A stretch of 37,449 nt of DNA from Opitutia bacterium (GCA_947467625.1 CANIJN010000018.1:1-37449); one strand, 5' to 3'; shown: positions 9,901 through 17,997, numbered from the stretch's first letter. The notes: generated by a model from the letters alone, not told the origin. Numbers and translations are program-made.

Positions 9901-10242
9901 TGCTTGCCCGTCGATAGTAGCCGTGACGACCAACTGCCGCGAAGCTCGCCGGCTCGCGAGATTCAACGCCGCTGGCTCAACCTCGAGCCGATCGCCCGCC
10001 CGTAGGTCCTGCGGCGACTCCGCCGCCGCGACGAAGCCGAAGCTCGCCGCACCCAAAAGCCACGCCAGTATGATCGCGATGCGTGCCAGAGACTGCCGGC
10101 CGAACTCCGCGGGTGCGCGCGTCCCAGGATAGCAGGTCCGTGGTTTCGCATCGAGGAACGCGGGCGGAAGCACGGCGCTACCCCGAGCAAGCGCGCCAGC
10201 CAGAGACGCGAGACTCAACCGACGACAGAGGGGCGATCGCAT
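6931..10242 (-). CDS. PSD1-type protein: Big2-like, DUF1549 and DUF1553 domains
   Basis: This is a 1103-residue exported protein of the planctomycete/verrucomicrobial PSD1 architecture, whose biochemical role is not established in general. A hydrophobic export segment covers residues 52-74. A Big2-like Ig stretch is seen at about 80-165 (LNLASRRASRQLVVTATIDG). A haem-like C-x4-CH motif is at C189/C194/H195 (GCATGSCHGSPQGKAGF), and a second Big2-like stretch lies around 285-365. DUF1549 occupies about 385-600 (LHLDLTGLIPT; CxxCH at C538/C541/H542 in LECAKCHNHPYEKW). DUF1553 covers the C-terminal third (QPDNPFFARVEVNRIWAHLLG, QTYQRS, SVLNTREFLFQH). The only in-frame ATG is at 10242, giving 50 residues before the export segment. 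It lies 17 bases after the DUF1501 gene and 4 bases before the WD40 gene, so the three form an operon. Confidence 0.88.
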   Translation of the reverse strand: MRSPLCRRLSLASLAGALARGSAVLPPAFLDAKPRTCYPGTRAPAEFGRQSLARIAIILAWLLGAASFGFVAAAESPQDLRAGDRLEVEPAALNLASRRASRQLVVTATIDGQARDVSHLAQIRSSDERVVRIDGTGATAFAAGDGEASLTIEFAGQKRSVPVNVSHFAAPDPVLFTFETMAVLTKQGCATGSCHGSPQGKAGFALSLFGYDPAIDRRSLTRDGFSRRLDMVQPEESLLLRKPLLELAHVGGKRLRQGETPYETLLLWISEGANVDLPAVECERIVVTPSTDRVLKAPYLTQQLSVLAHYSDGQVRDVTRIATYETSSADLATVDAHGRVTGRRRGQAAISVRYLAHLQSVYFTVIEDQADFVWQAPAEVNVIDTHVNAKLRQLQFLPAETCDDATFVRRLHLDLTGLIPTADEARQFLESKAADKRPQLIDALLASEAFARFWSLKQADLMRVSKTRLKHGRAEAFSDWLVEAQRRDLPYDEFARTLLTAVGDTRVVPEANFFVAIPGPEERTEMTAQLFLGSRLECAKCHNHPYEKWTMRDYYSLGAVFARTTVDQGVVQLAATGETLHPTTQQPVRPWGGADAAQGTDRRGPFAAWLTQPDNPFFARVEVNRIWAHLLGRGIVDPVDDFRSSNPPANGPLLDALAQEFVKGGYRRKRIVQLICNSQTYQRSMATNAFNASDEILFSHARPRLLTAEQLKDAVGTAARTLAPVQAVPAQIAASRAALDQRRAELEADFPAWLEQATADVATRDFWAGGWYAVGPFTAADREQAFGPEKFPVDFTATFDEGRRSWRSRPEWNDPEPTYTIDGPKDSTVYLARQIYSREPRTIQVTARGATTIWVNGKSALRQALTRERRIPIELAAGINQLVIKIASRQDDPQFRFRIEEPKPGGSAAPARIPLTPSVIALLARPAAALATESDATSPAQPAAHPRAALDAENRAAIREIYPQMDKAYLAIDRRMATQQQRLDYATQRPYPETQPFMTAFGQPKRETACSCERSRSPTLLQALELLNGTVMHGAVQGGSRNYEQLGDEQLLEELYLSALARFPSVTERKAGQAFLSGAAKRGEAVMDLLWSVLNTREFLFQH

Positions 10243-10259
10243 TCGAAAAAAGTTATCCC

Positions 10260-11693
10260 TTAACTGAAAAGTTCAGGAATCGGCCGGCCCTTGGCCGCGA
10301 GGATGATCGGCCGGTTGCTCGCGGTGTGCAGCGGCTTGCTGCGGTCGATGCCGAGCTTTTCGTAGATCGTCGCCGCGTAATCCTCGATCGTGTACCCCAT
10401 CGAACTCGTGATGTAGCCGCCGTCGCGATCCGTCGAGCCGACGAGTTGGCCTCCCGGTACGCCTGCCCCGGCGAAGGCGAAACTAAACGCGTGCGTCCAG
10501 TGATCGCGCCCCTGCCGGTCATTGATCTTCGGCGTGCGGCCAAACTCGGTGACGAAACACACCAGCGTTTCCTTGAGCAGTCCGCGTTGGTCCATGTCCT
10601 CGATGAGCGCCGCGAAGGCTTGGTCGGTCGAGCCCATCATCGGCCAGGTGCCGATGCCCCAGCGCCCGGCACCCGCGCCGCCGCCGGGGATATTAGTGTG
10701 GCTGGTCGAGTAGATCGCGTCGTGGTGATCCCAGTTCATGTTGGTGCCGCCATCGTAGGATTTTTCGACGCCATCGACCCACGATTGCCGCGGCTCGCGC
10801 ACGTCCACGGTCACGAAGCGCACGCCCGCCTCGATGAGTTTTCGCCCGAGCAGGTAGCACTGGCCGCGGTGGCCTTTACCATAGCTGGCGCGCATCCGCT
10901 CCGACTCGCCCTCCAGGTCGAAGGCCTCGCGGGTCTTCGGATTCGTCAGCATGTTTTCCGCTTGCTGGAGCAGCGCGTGCATCGCCTCCACATCCTTCAC
11001 GCTGCCACCGTGCGCGAAACCGACGTCGAGGTTGCTCAATAAATCGCGCCGCCGCTGGAAACGCTCGGGCGCGATGTCCGCCATGAGCCCGAGATTGGGC
11101 ACGCGCCACTTCGGGTCGGCGAGATTGCCGCCCGTTTTGAACACCGCATAGCCCGGCGGCATAAACCCGACTCGAGACTCCTTCGCCTGCTCGCTGGTGC
11201 CAGGCACGAGGATGTTGCTCGGCAGAAACTCGGAACGCGTTCCCATGATGGAGGCGACGACGGAGCTGATGTCAGGCATGTCCACCGCTCCACCCGGCGC
11301 CTCGCCCGAAAAAATGTATTGGGAACCCTTCGGGTGCGAGTCGCCGATGCCCGGCGTCGGCTGCGTCATGCAGCGAACGACGGTCAGCTTATCCGCCACT
11401 TTCGCCGTGCGACTCAGCAGCTCGGTAAACTGCATCCCTGGCACCACGGTCGAGATCGTCTTGAACGGACTACGGTGCTCCGTCGTCGCGTCCGGCTTCG
11501 GATCGAAGGTGTCCATGTGGGACACGCCGCCTTGCTCGAAAATCACCAAGACCTGCTTCGCCTGCCCTTTCCGACCGGAGCTGTTCGCCGCCCGCGCGGA
11601 TGGCAAACCCCCAAAGCCCGCCACGTGCGCGAGGCCACCGAGCCCGAGGCCGATGAAACTGCGGCGGCGCAAGAGGGGAATCTGATTATCCAT
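10260..11693 (-). CDS. DUF1501 protein with Tat signal
   Basis: This is a 477-residue member of the DUF1501 family, which belongs to the alkaline-phosphatase/sulfatase-like superfamily; the substrate is unknown. The start at 11693 puts a twin-arginine leader at the N-terminus (MDNQIPLLRRRSFIGLGLGG), implying folded export. The ATG 16 codons upstream only adds residues before it. Family hallmarks are VLVIFEQGGVSHMDTFDPKP near residue 50, GDSHPKGSQYIFSG, NILVPG, FVTVDVREPRQSWV, ETLVCFVTEFGRTPKIND and the H-containing GRDHWTHAFSFAFAGAGV. It is the first gene of the cluster with the PSD1 and cytochrome-WD40 genes, a pairing common in Planctomycetes and Verrucomicrobia. The other DUF1501 protein in this window (27957-29108) has no such leader. 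Confidence 0.9.
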   Translation of the reverse strand: MDNQIPLLRRRSFIGLGLGGLAHVAGFGGLPSARAANSSGRKGQAKQVLVIFEQGGVSHMDTFDPKPDATTEHRSPFKTISTVVPGMQFTELLSRTAKVADKLTVVRCMTQPTPGIGDSHPKGSQYIFSGEAPGGAVDMPDISSVVASIMGTRSEFLPSNILVPGTSEQAKESRVGFMPPGYAVFKTGGNLADPKWRVPNLGLMADIAPERFQRRRDLLSNLDVGFAHGGSVKDVEAMHALLQQAENMLTNPKTREAFDLEGESERMRASYGKGHRGQCYLLGRKLIEAGVRFVTVDVREPRQSWVDGVEKSYDGGTNMNWDHHDAIYSTSHTNIPGGGAGAGRWGIGTWPMMGSTDQAFAALIEDMDQRGLLKETLVCFVTEFGRTPKINDRQGRDHWTHAFSFAFAGAGVPGGQLVGSTDRDGGYITSSMGYTIEDYAATIYEKLGIDRSKPLHTASNRPIILAAKGRPIPELFS

Positions 11694-12165
11694 AGACGGG
11701 AGGTCAGACGTATCGCGAGTCAGGAGGATTCCCCGAAACATCTCCCACGGGACACTCAGAGCAAACAGACCGTAGCCGCGGTCATGTTGTCCGCCTTAAC
11801 CAAACGACCGAGCCCGGAGTCATCACACTTTTGCCCAGCCAGCGAAAATCACCATCAAAAATATGGCATGATCGGAATACTCATCGACACCTGATCGTGC
11901 CTAATCCGGTCGCGTTCAGGCGTCAATGATCGCTACACTCGCGAGCATTTTACGAACGCCCACTCGGATAATGTCCATCGCTGACGGAACGCCATGCGTC
12001 TCATCCCGCCGAGATCCTGGCGTCGTCGGATTTTGCCCGTTCGTTCGCCAGAGTCCGGTCCACGTGCGCCGCACCGCGCCAAAATCGCTCTGCGCGTCGC
12101 TCGGCGCGCCCTCGGTCGCGCCCACGCCCCGTGCTCCGCGTTTGTCGCACTCCGCCCCCGTTACG

Positions 12166-12396
12166 TTATCTTGAGACCTCACCCGCGCCAAACCTCCCGT
12201 CCGATGATTTTGACACAGCCGAGCGGTCCGGCTGCGGCGAAGGGAATGTCCACTTGCCATTCAGGCGATGACGACTGAAATCACCAATCGTGCCGGTTTT
12301 TAGATCCAGCTCCTCGACCTCAGAGACCTTCTCCCGAATCAGGATTACCCTTCCGTGTGAGCGCCCCGGTGCGTCACTTCTCCTGCTGCCTTTACC
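12166..12396 (-). pseudogene. Start-less coding-like frame, possible gene remnant
   Basis: Seventy-six codons are open from just after a TAA (12397-12399) to the TAA at 12166-12168, with no ATG, GTG or TTG in frame. The reading (GRVILIREKVSEVEELDLKT, GTIGDFSRHRLNGKWTFPSP) has a protein-like alternation of charged and hydrophobic residues, unlike the other frames here. It may be the decayed end of a gene, but it could be chance in GC-rich DNA. I do not recognise it. Confidence 0.2.
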
Positions 12397-12407
12397 TTAT
12401 TCCGGGA

Positions 12408-12428
12408 GGGTACCTGCAATAGGTATCC
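12408..12428 (+). promoter_or_regulatory. Inverted repeat in the iorA leader
   Basis: The arms GGGTACCT (12408-12415) and AGGTATCC (12421-12428) pair over eight positions with one G-U, around a five-base loop GCAAT. The structure ends 25 bases before the iorA ATG. It could be an operator for a dimeric repressor or an RNA hairpin in the 5' leader. No T-run follows, so it is not a simple terminator. Function is inference. Confidence 0.4.
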
Positions 12429-12453
12429 AGAAAACAAATTCTCCTCTCATCCC

Positions 12454-12939
12454 ATGAAATACACCCTCAACGTTAACGGCCAGTCCCGCAGCGTGGACGT
12501 GGCTTCCGACACCCCGCTCCTCTGGGTGTTGCGTGACTCCCTCGATCTCGTCGGTACCAAGTACGGCTGCGGCGTCGGCATGTGCGGCGCCTGCACCATC
12601 CACCTCAACGGCGTCCCGACCCGCGCGTGCATGACGCCCGTCTCCACCGTCGGTAAAATGAAGGTGACCACCATCGAGGGCCTCGCCGCCGCATCCGGCA
12701 AACTTCACCCCGTCCAACAAGCGTGGTCCGACCTCGACGTCGCCCAATGCGGCTACTGCCAAGCCGGCCAAATCATGACCGCCGCAGCTCTCTTGAAGGA
12801 TAATCCGAAGCCCAACGACGAGGACATCGACGGCGCGATGGCGGGCAATCTCTGCCGCTGCGCCACCTACATGCGCATTCGCGCCGGGATCAAACTCGCC
12901 GCCGGCCTTACGACCGCAGGCAAAGGAGGTGCCCAATGA
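12454..12939 (+). CDS. iorA: 2Fe-2S subunit of an isoquinoline 1-oxidoreductase-like molybdenum hydroxylase
   Basis: This is the small electron-transfer subunit of a xanthine-oxidase-family molybdenum enzyme. It is 161 residues, the usual length. The plant-ferredoxin-like cluster ligands are C39, C44, C47 and C59 (GCGVGMCGACTIHLNG). The second, helical [2Fe-2S] domain uses C99, C102, C134 and C136 (QCGYCQAGQ and NLCRCATYMRI). The stop overlaps the start of the large subunit by four bases (ATGA), so translation is coupled. The natural substrate is not known: the family includes isoquinoline, quinoline and aldehyde oxidoreductases, and no FAD subunit is present here. Electrons would then go to a cytochrome or quinone, which is inference. 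Confidence 0.9.
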   Translation: MKYTLNVNGQSRSVDVASDTPLLWVLRDSLDLVGTKYGCGVGMCGACTIHLNGVPTRACMTPVSTVGKMKVTTIEGLAAASGKLHPVQQAWSDLDVAQCGYCQAGQIMTAAALLKDNPKPNDEDIDGAMAGNLCRCATYMRIRAGIKLAAGLTTAGKGGAQ

Positions 12940-15167
12940 GTTCACCCTCACTCGCCCAACCCGTCGGCCGTCGTGATTTCCTGAAACTCACCGGTCTCGC
13001 TGGCGGTGGTTTCGCGCTCGCCTTCTATATCCGCTCCGGAGGCGAGGCCGCCGCCGCCGAGACCGGCGACTTCTCACCTAACGCCTTCGTGCGCATCGCG
13101 CGCACCGGCGCCGTCACGATCGTCTCCAAGCAGCCCGAAATGGGCCAAGGCGTAAAGACCTCGTTGCCGATGATCATCGCCGAGCAACTCGAGGTGCCCT
13201 GGAAAGACATCGCGATCGAACAGGGCGATTTCGACGAAAAGAAATACGGCGGCCAAAGTGCCGGTGGCAGCCAATCCACACCGAGCAACTACGATAATTT
13301 TCACGTCCTCGGCGCCACTGTCCGTACCATGCTGGTCGAGGCCGCCGCCCAAACGTGGGGTGTTCCTGCCTCCGAGTGCCGCGCCGAAAAGGCCACGGTC
13401 ATTCACACCTCCGGGAAGTCCCTCAAATACGGGCAACTCGTCGCCAAGGCCGCCACCCTTCCCGTGCCCGCCAAGGACGCCGTCACGCTCAAACAGCCGA
13501 AAGATTTCACCCTCCTCGGTACGCGTATCTCCCAGTTCGATACGCCCAAGATCGTCACCGGCAAAGCGCTCTTCGGCATCGATGTGAAACTGCCCGGCAT
13601 GCTTTACGCCATCTACGAAAAATGCCCGGCGTTTGGTGGCAAGGTCGTCAGTGCCAACCTCAACGAAATCAAGGCCCTCCCCGGCGTCAGAGATGCGTTC
13701 ATCCTCGAAGGCAACGGCAAGGTGAAGGAGCTCGTGCCAGGGGTCGCGATTATTGCCGACTCCACCTGGTCCGCCTTCAGCGCCCGCAAGCAGCTCAAAA
13801 TTACCTGGGATGAGGGCACGGTCGTGAACGAGAGCTGGGAGTCGTTTCTCAAGCAGGCCAAAGAAAAATCTACCCAGCCCGGCGGAAAAACCCTCCGCAA
13901 AGACGGCGATCCCGATGCGGCGCTCGCGAGCGCCGCAAAAACCGTCGAAGCCCAGTACAGCTACCCGTTCATCTCGCACGCCAACCTTGAGCCGCAAAAC
14001 ACCACGGCGCATTGGCACGACGGGATTATGGAGATCTGGTCGCCCACCCAAATCCCCTCGATCGGCACGGGGATGGTTAACCGTGTCCTCGGCATCGCGC
14101 CCGAAAAAATCAAACTCCATCTCAACCGCGCAGGCGGCGGCTTCGGCCGTCGCATCGGCGCTGACTACCTCATCGAGGCCGCCGCCATCGCCCAAAAGGT
14201 CAACGCGCCCGTGAAGCTCACGTGGTCGCGCGAAGACGATATGCGCCACGATCAATATCGCCCCGGCGGTATCCACTTCCTCAAGGGCGGCGTCGACGCC
14301 AAGGGTAAAGTCGTCGCTTGGAAGAATCACTGCTTCACCTTCGGCGAAGGCGGCAGTCCAGGCAGCGGCGGCTCCCTCAGCGGCGATGAATTCCCTGGTC
14401 GTTGGATCGCCAATTACCAAGCGGATCAAACCATGTTCGACACGGGTTGGCCCATGGGGCCGTGGCGCGCGCCCGGCAGCTGCGTCTTCGCGTGGGTCAT
14501 GCACAGCTTCATCGATGAACTCGCCCACGCCGGCGGTCGCGATCCGCTCGAGCTCCGCCTCGAACTCCTCGGCGAAAAGGACGACATGCCCGCCGGCAAT
14601 GCCGGCGCGACCACCAAGGGCAAACAAGCCGCCGCCAGCTACAACGTCGCCCGCATGCGCAATGTCCTCAAGTTCGCCGCCGAGAAAGCCGGCTGGGGCA
14701 AAAAGAAATTTGCCAAGGGTTCCGGCGCCGGCATCGCGTTCCATTTCAGTCACCGCGGCTTCTTCGCCCAAGTGGCCGAGGTCACCGTGTCGAAGGACGG
14801 CCAACTCAAAGTGGACCGCTTCGTCACCGGCGTGGATATCGGCGCCCAGGTCGTAAATCTCAGTGGCGCGGAGAATCAGGTGGAGGGCTCGGTCATCGAC
14901 GCGCTCGGCGTGCTGATGTATCAGGAACTCAACATCGAGCGCGGCCGCACGGTGCAATCGAACTTTAACGACTATCCGATGATTCGCATCACGGATGCAC
15001 CCACGAAGATCGAGACACACTTCCTGAAAACCGCCTTCCCGACCACCGGTCTCGGTGAGCCCGCGCTGCCTCCGGTCGCCCCCGCGATCTGCAATGCGAT
15101 CTTCGCCGCCACCGGCAAACGCGTCCGCCAGTTCCCGCTCTCCCGCACCGACCTCCGCTGGACCTAA
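12936..15167 (+). CDS. iorB: Molybdopterin-binding subunit of an isoquinoline 1-oxidoreductase-like enzyme
   Basis: This is the catalytic large subunit, 743 residues, which fits the IorB-type family. A twin-arginine leader is at the N-terminus (PVGRRDFLKLTGLAGGGFAL, RR at 12-13), so the IorA/IorB complex is probably exported to the periplasm folded with its cofactor; IorA has no leader and would be carried along. Recognisable blocks are EMGQGVKTSLPMIIAEQLEV, the FDTPKIVTGKALFGIDVKLPGM aldehyde-oxidase core, NLEPQNTTAHW, the cofactor-binding GGGFGRRIGADYL, PMGPWRAPGS and the C-terminal catalytic region TTGLGEPALPPVAPAICNAI with its Glu. It is the second gene of a two-gene operon closed by the terminator at 15211-15239. 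A maturation factor such as XdhC is not in this window. Confidence 0.9.
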   Translation: MSSPSLAQPVGRRDFLKLTGLAGGGFALAFYIRSGGEAAAAETGDFSPNAFVRIARTGAVTIVSKQPEMGQGVKTSLPMIIAEQLEVPWKDIAIEQGDFDEKKYGGQSAGGSQSTPSNYDNFHVLGATVRTMLVEAAAQTWGVPASECRAEKATVIHTSGKSLKYGQLVAKAATLPVPAKDAVTLKQPKDFTLLGTRISQFDTPKIVTGKALFGIDVKLPGMLYAIYEKCPAFGGKVVSANLNEIKALPGVRDAFILEGNGKVKELVPGVAIIADSTWSAFSARKQLKITWDEGTVVNESWESFLKQAKEKSTQPGGKTLRKDGDPDAALASAAKTVEAQYSYPFISHANLEPQNTTAHWHDGIMEIWSPTQIPSIGTGMVNRVLGIAPEKIKLHLNRAGGGFGRRIGADYLIEAAAIAQKVNAPVKLTWSREDDMRHDQYRPGGIHFLKGGVDAKGKVVAWKNHCFTFGEGGSPGSGGSLSGDEFPGRWIANYQADQTMFDTGWPMGPWRAPGSCVFAWVMHSFIDELAHAGGRDPLELRLELLGEKDDMPAGNAGATTKGKQAAASYNVARMRNVLKFAAEKAGWGKKKFAKGSGAGIAFHFSHRGFFAQVAEVTVSKDGQLKVDRFVTGVDIGAQVVNLSGAENQVEGSVIDALGVLMYQELNIERGRTVQSNFNDYPMIRITDAPTKIETHFLKTAFPTTGLGEPALPPVAPAICNAIFAATGKRVRQFPLSRTDLRWT

Positions 15168-15210
15168 TCCCCAGGGCGCGACGGCCCTCCCGCGCTCCCG
15201 TTTCTTCCTC

Positions 15211-15239
15211 AAGGCCGCGCCGAACAGCGCGGCCTTTTT
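15211..15239 (+). terminator. Rho-independent terminator of iorAB
   Basis: Perfect ten-base arms AAGGCCGCGC (15211-15220) and GCGCGGCCTT (15227-15236) enclose a six-base loop, and the T-run continues to 15239. It lies 44 bases after the iorB stop. The T-run is on the plus strand only, so it serves iorB rather than the convergent polymerase gene. Confidence 0.9.
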
Positions 15240-15248
15240 ATTCACCCG

Positions 15249-17429
15249 CTATAGCAACTCGCCCTGCCCGTCACCCAGCGGCTTTACCCCGATGAATCGC
15301 CCATACCGCTCGAGCCAATCGTCAAGTTTGTCGGCGTAGTACGCCGGGTCGTAGGGTGCAGCGACGGGATCGTAGAGCGACAACGCCCGGGCCCGCTGCC
15401 AGTCACTGGTTTTCCCCTTCGCCTTCGCCGTAATGTAGTAGCTCACGCGCTCGCCCATGCGCGGGCGCGGCGACAGCTGCAACGCGACTTCCGCCGAGGC
15501 CCGCCGTGGTTTACCGCCTCCGGCGATGAGCTGTTCGTAGGCATCGGGATTCTGGTTGAGCGTCTCGCTCTTCGCCAATTCCGCCACGGGCACTTCCCGC
15601 CTTGGGAGCCGGCGGCGATAGTCTGCCACCATCGGTACCGGCGACTCGGGAGCTGCGCCGACCAAAAAATAAATCAGCCGCTCGCTCAGCTTCTTGAGGT
15701 ACGGCTCGATCCCGCGTGATCGCAGCGCGCTGCCGCGCAGAATCACGCTTTCCCCATCGTAGAGAGCGTAGTTCTTCGCCTTGTAGCACCACATCGCCGC
15801 ATACTGCCCGTCATGTTCAAGTTCGATGCCCGCTGGCAAAATCGATGCGACGAGCCCGAGCAATCCTTCCGGCGTAGCAAAATATTTCTCGGACGAGAGG
15901 TAAATTCCATCGGTGTCCGCCTCGAGGATCGTGCAACCGTGCTTCGCGAATTCGTCGATCAGCTGCTGCAACAGCTCGCGTCCGAGCCGCGTAACGTCCG
16001 CCGCGAGTTCGCCGTCGCCAAAGCGTGCGCCTGAAAAACCAAGATAGCCGTAGAACGAATTGATCAGAATTTTGAAGTTAGCCTGCCGCGCCTGCGCCTC
16101 CGAGCGCTCCTCCTCGGTCGCGCCATGTTTCGCGAGCTGCTTATATTTCAGGCGATACTCGCGCAGCCGACGCAAGAGCGGCACGAACACCCCGAGCGTA
16201 TCGTTCTGCGGATTACGCGCGATATGGAGGAGAAGGCTCGGATAGAGCGAGGCCACGTCGAAGTGCAGCACATGCTTAAACACCCCTTCTTGAAAACTGC
16301 GCGTGTAGCCGCCCTCGAACGGCTGCACCTCTGGCGGCACCGGGCACGCCTGGCGCGCGTGGTAATACTCCTCAAGGAACAGTAGATCGATCTTCGACGT
16401 CGCACCGCGTAGCGTCGCCTCCTGTAACATCGTCGGAAACGTCCGCACTTGTTCAAAATACGTCGGCAACAATTGATCCGCCAACCCCTCCGTTTCGCGC
16501 AGGTCATCCCCCAGGTAGGCACAAAATTTCGCCCGATCCGTCGCGAACACTTCCTGAATGTGGTTACCCGCAATGTACGTCCGCTCGGCGCTGTCCTCGT
16601 CGGTGACGCCGAAATAAACCGCCACGTCCTTCAATCCATAAGAGGTAAATTCGCGTGTCGTGATGTCGTAGAGCTGCACGAGCAAATACGTGTCGACGAC
16701 CGCGCGTCCCGGTAGGTCGCAACGCGGGAAATCGATCCAGCGCTCCGCGACTTTCAACCGCGAACTGCGAAACGACGCCTTTTGCCCGTAGCGCCCCCAC
16801 GCACACGGGACGCGATGGAGCCGACAGCGCTGGCGGAGGTAATCCAGGTCGAACTTGAAGATATTATGGCCCTCGATCACGTCCGGATCGATCTCGCGGA
16901 GCGCGGCGGAGAATTCAACCAGCAGCTTTTTTTCCGCCGCGTCCGTCATGTCATCGAGCAGCAGCAACCGATTCTTACCTCCGCAACGCAACCCGACTGC
17001 CAGCACGCGGTCACCCGGTCGCGCCGCATCGGGAAAGCCACCGTCCGACGACGCCGTTTCGATATCGAGCTGACACCGGCGCAGCTCCGCGAAACTGAGA
17101 TCGCGGTACAGGCGTTGCCGGTGTTGCAACAAAAACTGGCTTTCGAGCGGTCGGATCACGTCCAGTCCGATCGCCGTCTGCTTCGCCGCCTTGGTAAAGG
17201 TCTCAAATACTCCGAGACTCTCCGCGTGCACGAGCCGGTTAAACGGCCCCGGTCCCTGCAATTGCTCCAACGTCAGTCCTACGAGATTTACGTCCGGCGG
17301 AGTGTCGTTGAGCCACCCGAAGGGACGAAACGTCTCGCTCCGCTCCTCACGCCCCCCTGCGGCTGCGACCACCGTCGTAAACACGCGGCCGGTATCGTCC
17401 ACCCACACGCCGCAAAGCGAACCAATCAT
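15249..17429 (-). CDS. Family B DNA polymerase (Pol II-like) with 3'-5' exonuclease
   Basis: This 726-residue DNA-dependent DNA polymerase resembles E. coli Pol II (polB) in family and size. Proofreading motifs are present: Exo I LDIETAS (D122, E124), Exo II GHNIFKFDLDYL (D194) and Exo III YLGDD (Y305, D309). Polymerase motifs are present and intact: A DVASLYPS (D391), B KILINSFYGYLGF (K453) and C EADTDGIYL (D505, D507), followed by KAKNYALYDG. All catalytic Asp residues are there, so it should be active in synthesis and proofreading. A role in damage tolerance or repair, as for Pol II, is inference. It starts 16 bases after the small membrane protein gene on the same strand and ends tail to tail with iorB. 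Confidence 0.88.
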   Translation of the reverse strand: MIGSLCGVWVDDTGRVFTTVVAAAGGREERSETFRPFGWLNDTPPDVNLVGLTLEQLQGPGPFNRLVHAESLGVFETFTKAAKQTAIGLDVIRPLESQFLLQHRQRLYRDLSFAELRRCQLDIETASSDGGFPDAARPGDRVLAVGLRCGGKNRLLLLDDMTDAAEKKLLVEFSAALREIDPDVIEGHNIFKFDLDYLRQRCRLHRVPCAWGRYGQKASFRSSRLKVAERWIDFPRCDLPGRAVVDTYLLVQLYDITTREFTSYGLKDVAVYFGVTDEDSAERTYIAGNHIQEVFATDRAKFCAYLGDDLRETEGLADQLLPTYFEQVRTFPTMLQEATLRGATSKIDLLFLEEYYHARQACPVPPEVQPFEGGYTRSFQEGVFKHVLHFDVASLYPSLLLHIARNPQNDTLGVFVPLLRRLREYRLKYKQLAKHGATEEERSEAQARQANFKILINSFYGYLGFSGARFGDGELAADVTRLGRELLQQLIDEFAKHGCTILEADTDGIYLSSEKYFATPEGLLGLVASILPAGIELEHDGQYAAMWCYKAKNYALYDGESVILRGSALRSRGIEPYLKKLSERLIYFLVGAAPESPVPMVADYRRRLPRREVPVAELAKSETLNQNPDAYEQLIAGGGKPRRASAEVALQLSPRPRMGERVSYYITAKAKGKTSDWQRARALSLYDPVAAPYDPAYYADKLDDWLERYGRFIGVKPLGDGQGELL

Positions 17430-17445
17430 ACCCAGCGTGCTCCCC

Positions 17446-17784
17446 TCAGAACGGCTTAAGGTAGACCATCAGGACGGCAGTGATCGCGAGCGCCAACGTG
17501 ACCAGCATCAGGGTGTTCGCTTGGGCCCGACGCTTATACGCCATCCCGACAAGCGCCGAAAGCCCGAGCCAGCACACAATTTTCACGATGATCCAACCAG
17601 GAAATCCGACGCGCAGTTTCGTGATGAGCCCGAAACCACCGATGAGCACCAGCAAACTCGCGATCCCCGTGATGATCAACACGCGCTTGCGAGTTTCCGC
17701 CGGGGCGGCGAACGCATAAAACGTGTAACCGAAGAGCACGAGCAGAGAGCTGACGTGGAGGATGTGGTAGACCGTTGGACTCAT
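17446..17784 (-). CDS. Small four-helix membrane protein
   Basis: This is a 112-residue protein with four predicted membrane segments: YHILHVSSLLVLFGYTFYAF, VLIITGIASLLVLIGGFGLI, WIIVKIVCWLGLSALVGMAY and TLMLVTLALAITAVLMVYL. Loops are short and positively charged (ETRKR, YKRRAQ). Size and layout recall SirB-like inner-membrane proteins, but I cannot assign a family or function. The start chosen is ATG 17784 (MSPTVYHILH), because an alternative start at 17814 would lie inside the 6S RNA. It is followed after 16 bases by the polymerase gene and probably shares its transcript. Confidence 0.7.
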   Translation of the reverse strand: MSPTVYHILHVSSLLVLFGYTFYAFAAPAETRKRVLIITGIASLLVLIGGFGLITKLRVGFPGWIIVKIVCWLGLSALVGMAYKRRAQANTLMLVTLALAITAVLMVYLKPF

Positions 17785-17809
17785 GAGTAAGTAAACTGAA
17801 GGAAAGAGT

Positions 17810-17990
17810 GACACCCCACCTGTGCCGTATGCCCAAAGGCTCAGGACCTTTTTAGGTTAAGGTGGGCGCCTCCTCCGCAGCGTCTGCTTTCCGATGAACG
17901 GCCTAGCATCTTCCGCGACGGTTTTGGCTCCCGTAATAATTCTAAGGCAAAGAGCAGTTATTGAAAGCACCTCGAACACTGCAGGGTGTC
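17810..17990 (-). ncRNA. ssrS: 6S RNA
   Basis: 6S RNA mimics an open promoter and binds sigma-70 RNA polymerase holoenzyme in stationary phase. Seen directly: a closing stem GACACCC (5' end, 17990-17984) with GGGTGTC (17816-17810), giving 181 nt, the normal 6S length. The 5' strand starts CCCTGCAGTGTTCG, the CCUGxxGUGUU-type start of many 6S RNAs. The 3' strand holds the small hairpin ACCTT...AAGGT beside the central bubble, then GGCATACGGCAC. The apical arm folds into a long interrupted hairpin (CCGtcGCG with CGCtgCGG, TGCT with AGCA, CCG with CGG). A promoter fits the 5' end exactly. It lies between gcvH and a small membrane protein gene. Identification is by eye from structure and remembered consensus. 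Confidence 0.72.
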
Positions 17991-17997
17991 GGCGGGT

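Larger units (their letters stand above)
11694..12453. other. Divergent intergenic region between DUF1501 and iorA
   Basis: This 760-base gap separates divergently transcribed clusters and should hold both promoters; I could not place either with confidence. No intact gene was recognised. It contains an open frame without a usual start codon at 12166-12396 (minus) and a hairpin at 12408-12428, listed separately. Confidence 0.5.

Noticed and set aside
13074-15245. Open frame of 723 codons on the minus strand opposite iorB
   Set aside because: It is the antisense shadow of a GC-rich gene; the plus strand holds all molybdenum-hydroxylase motifs and the terminator.
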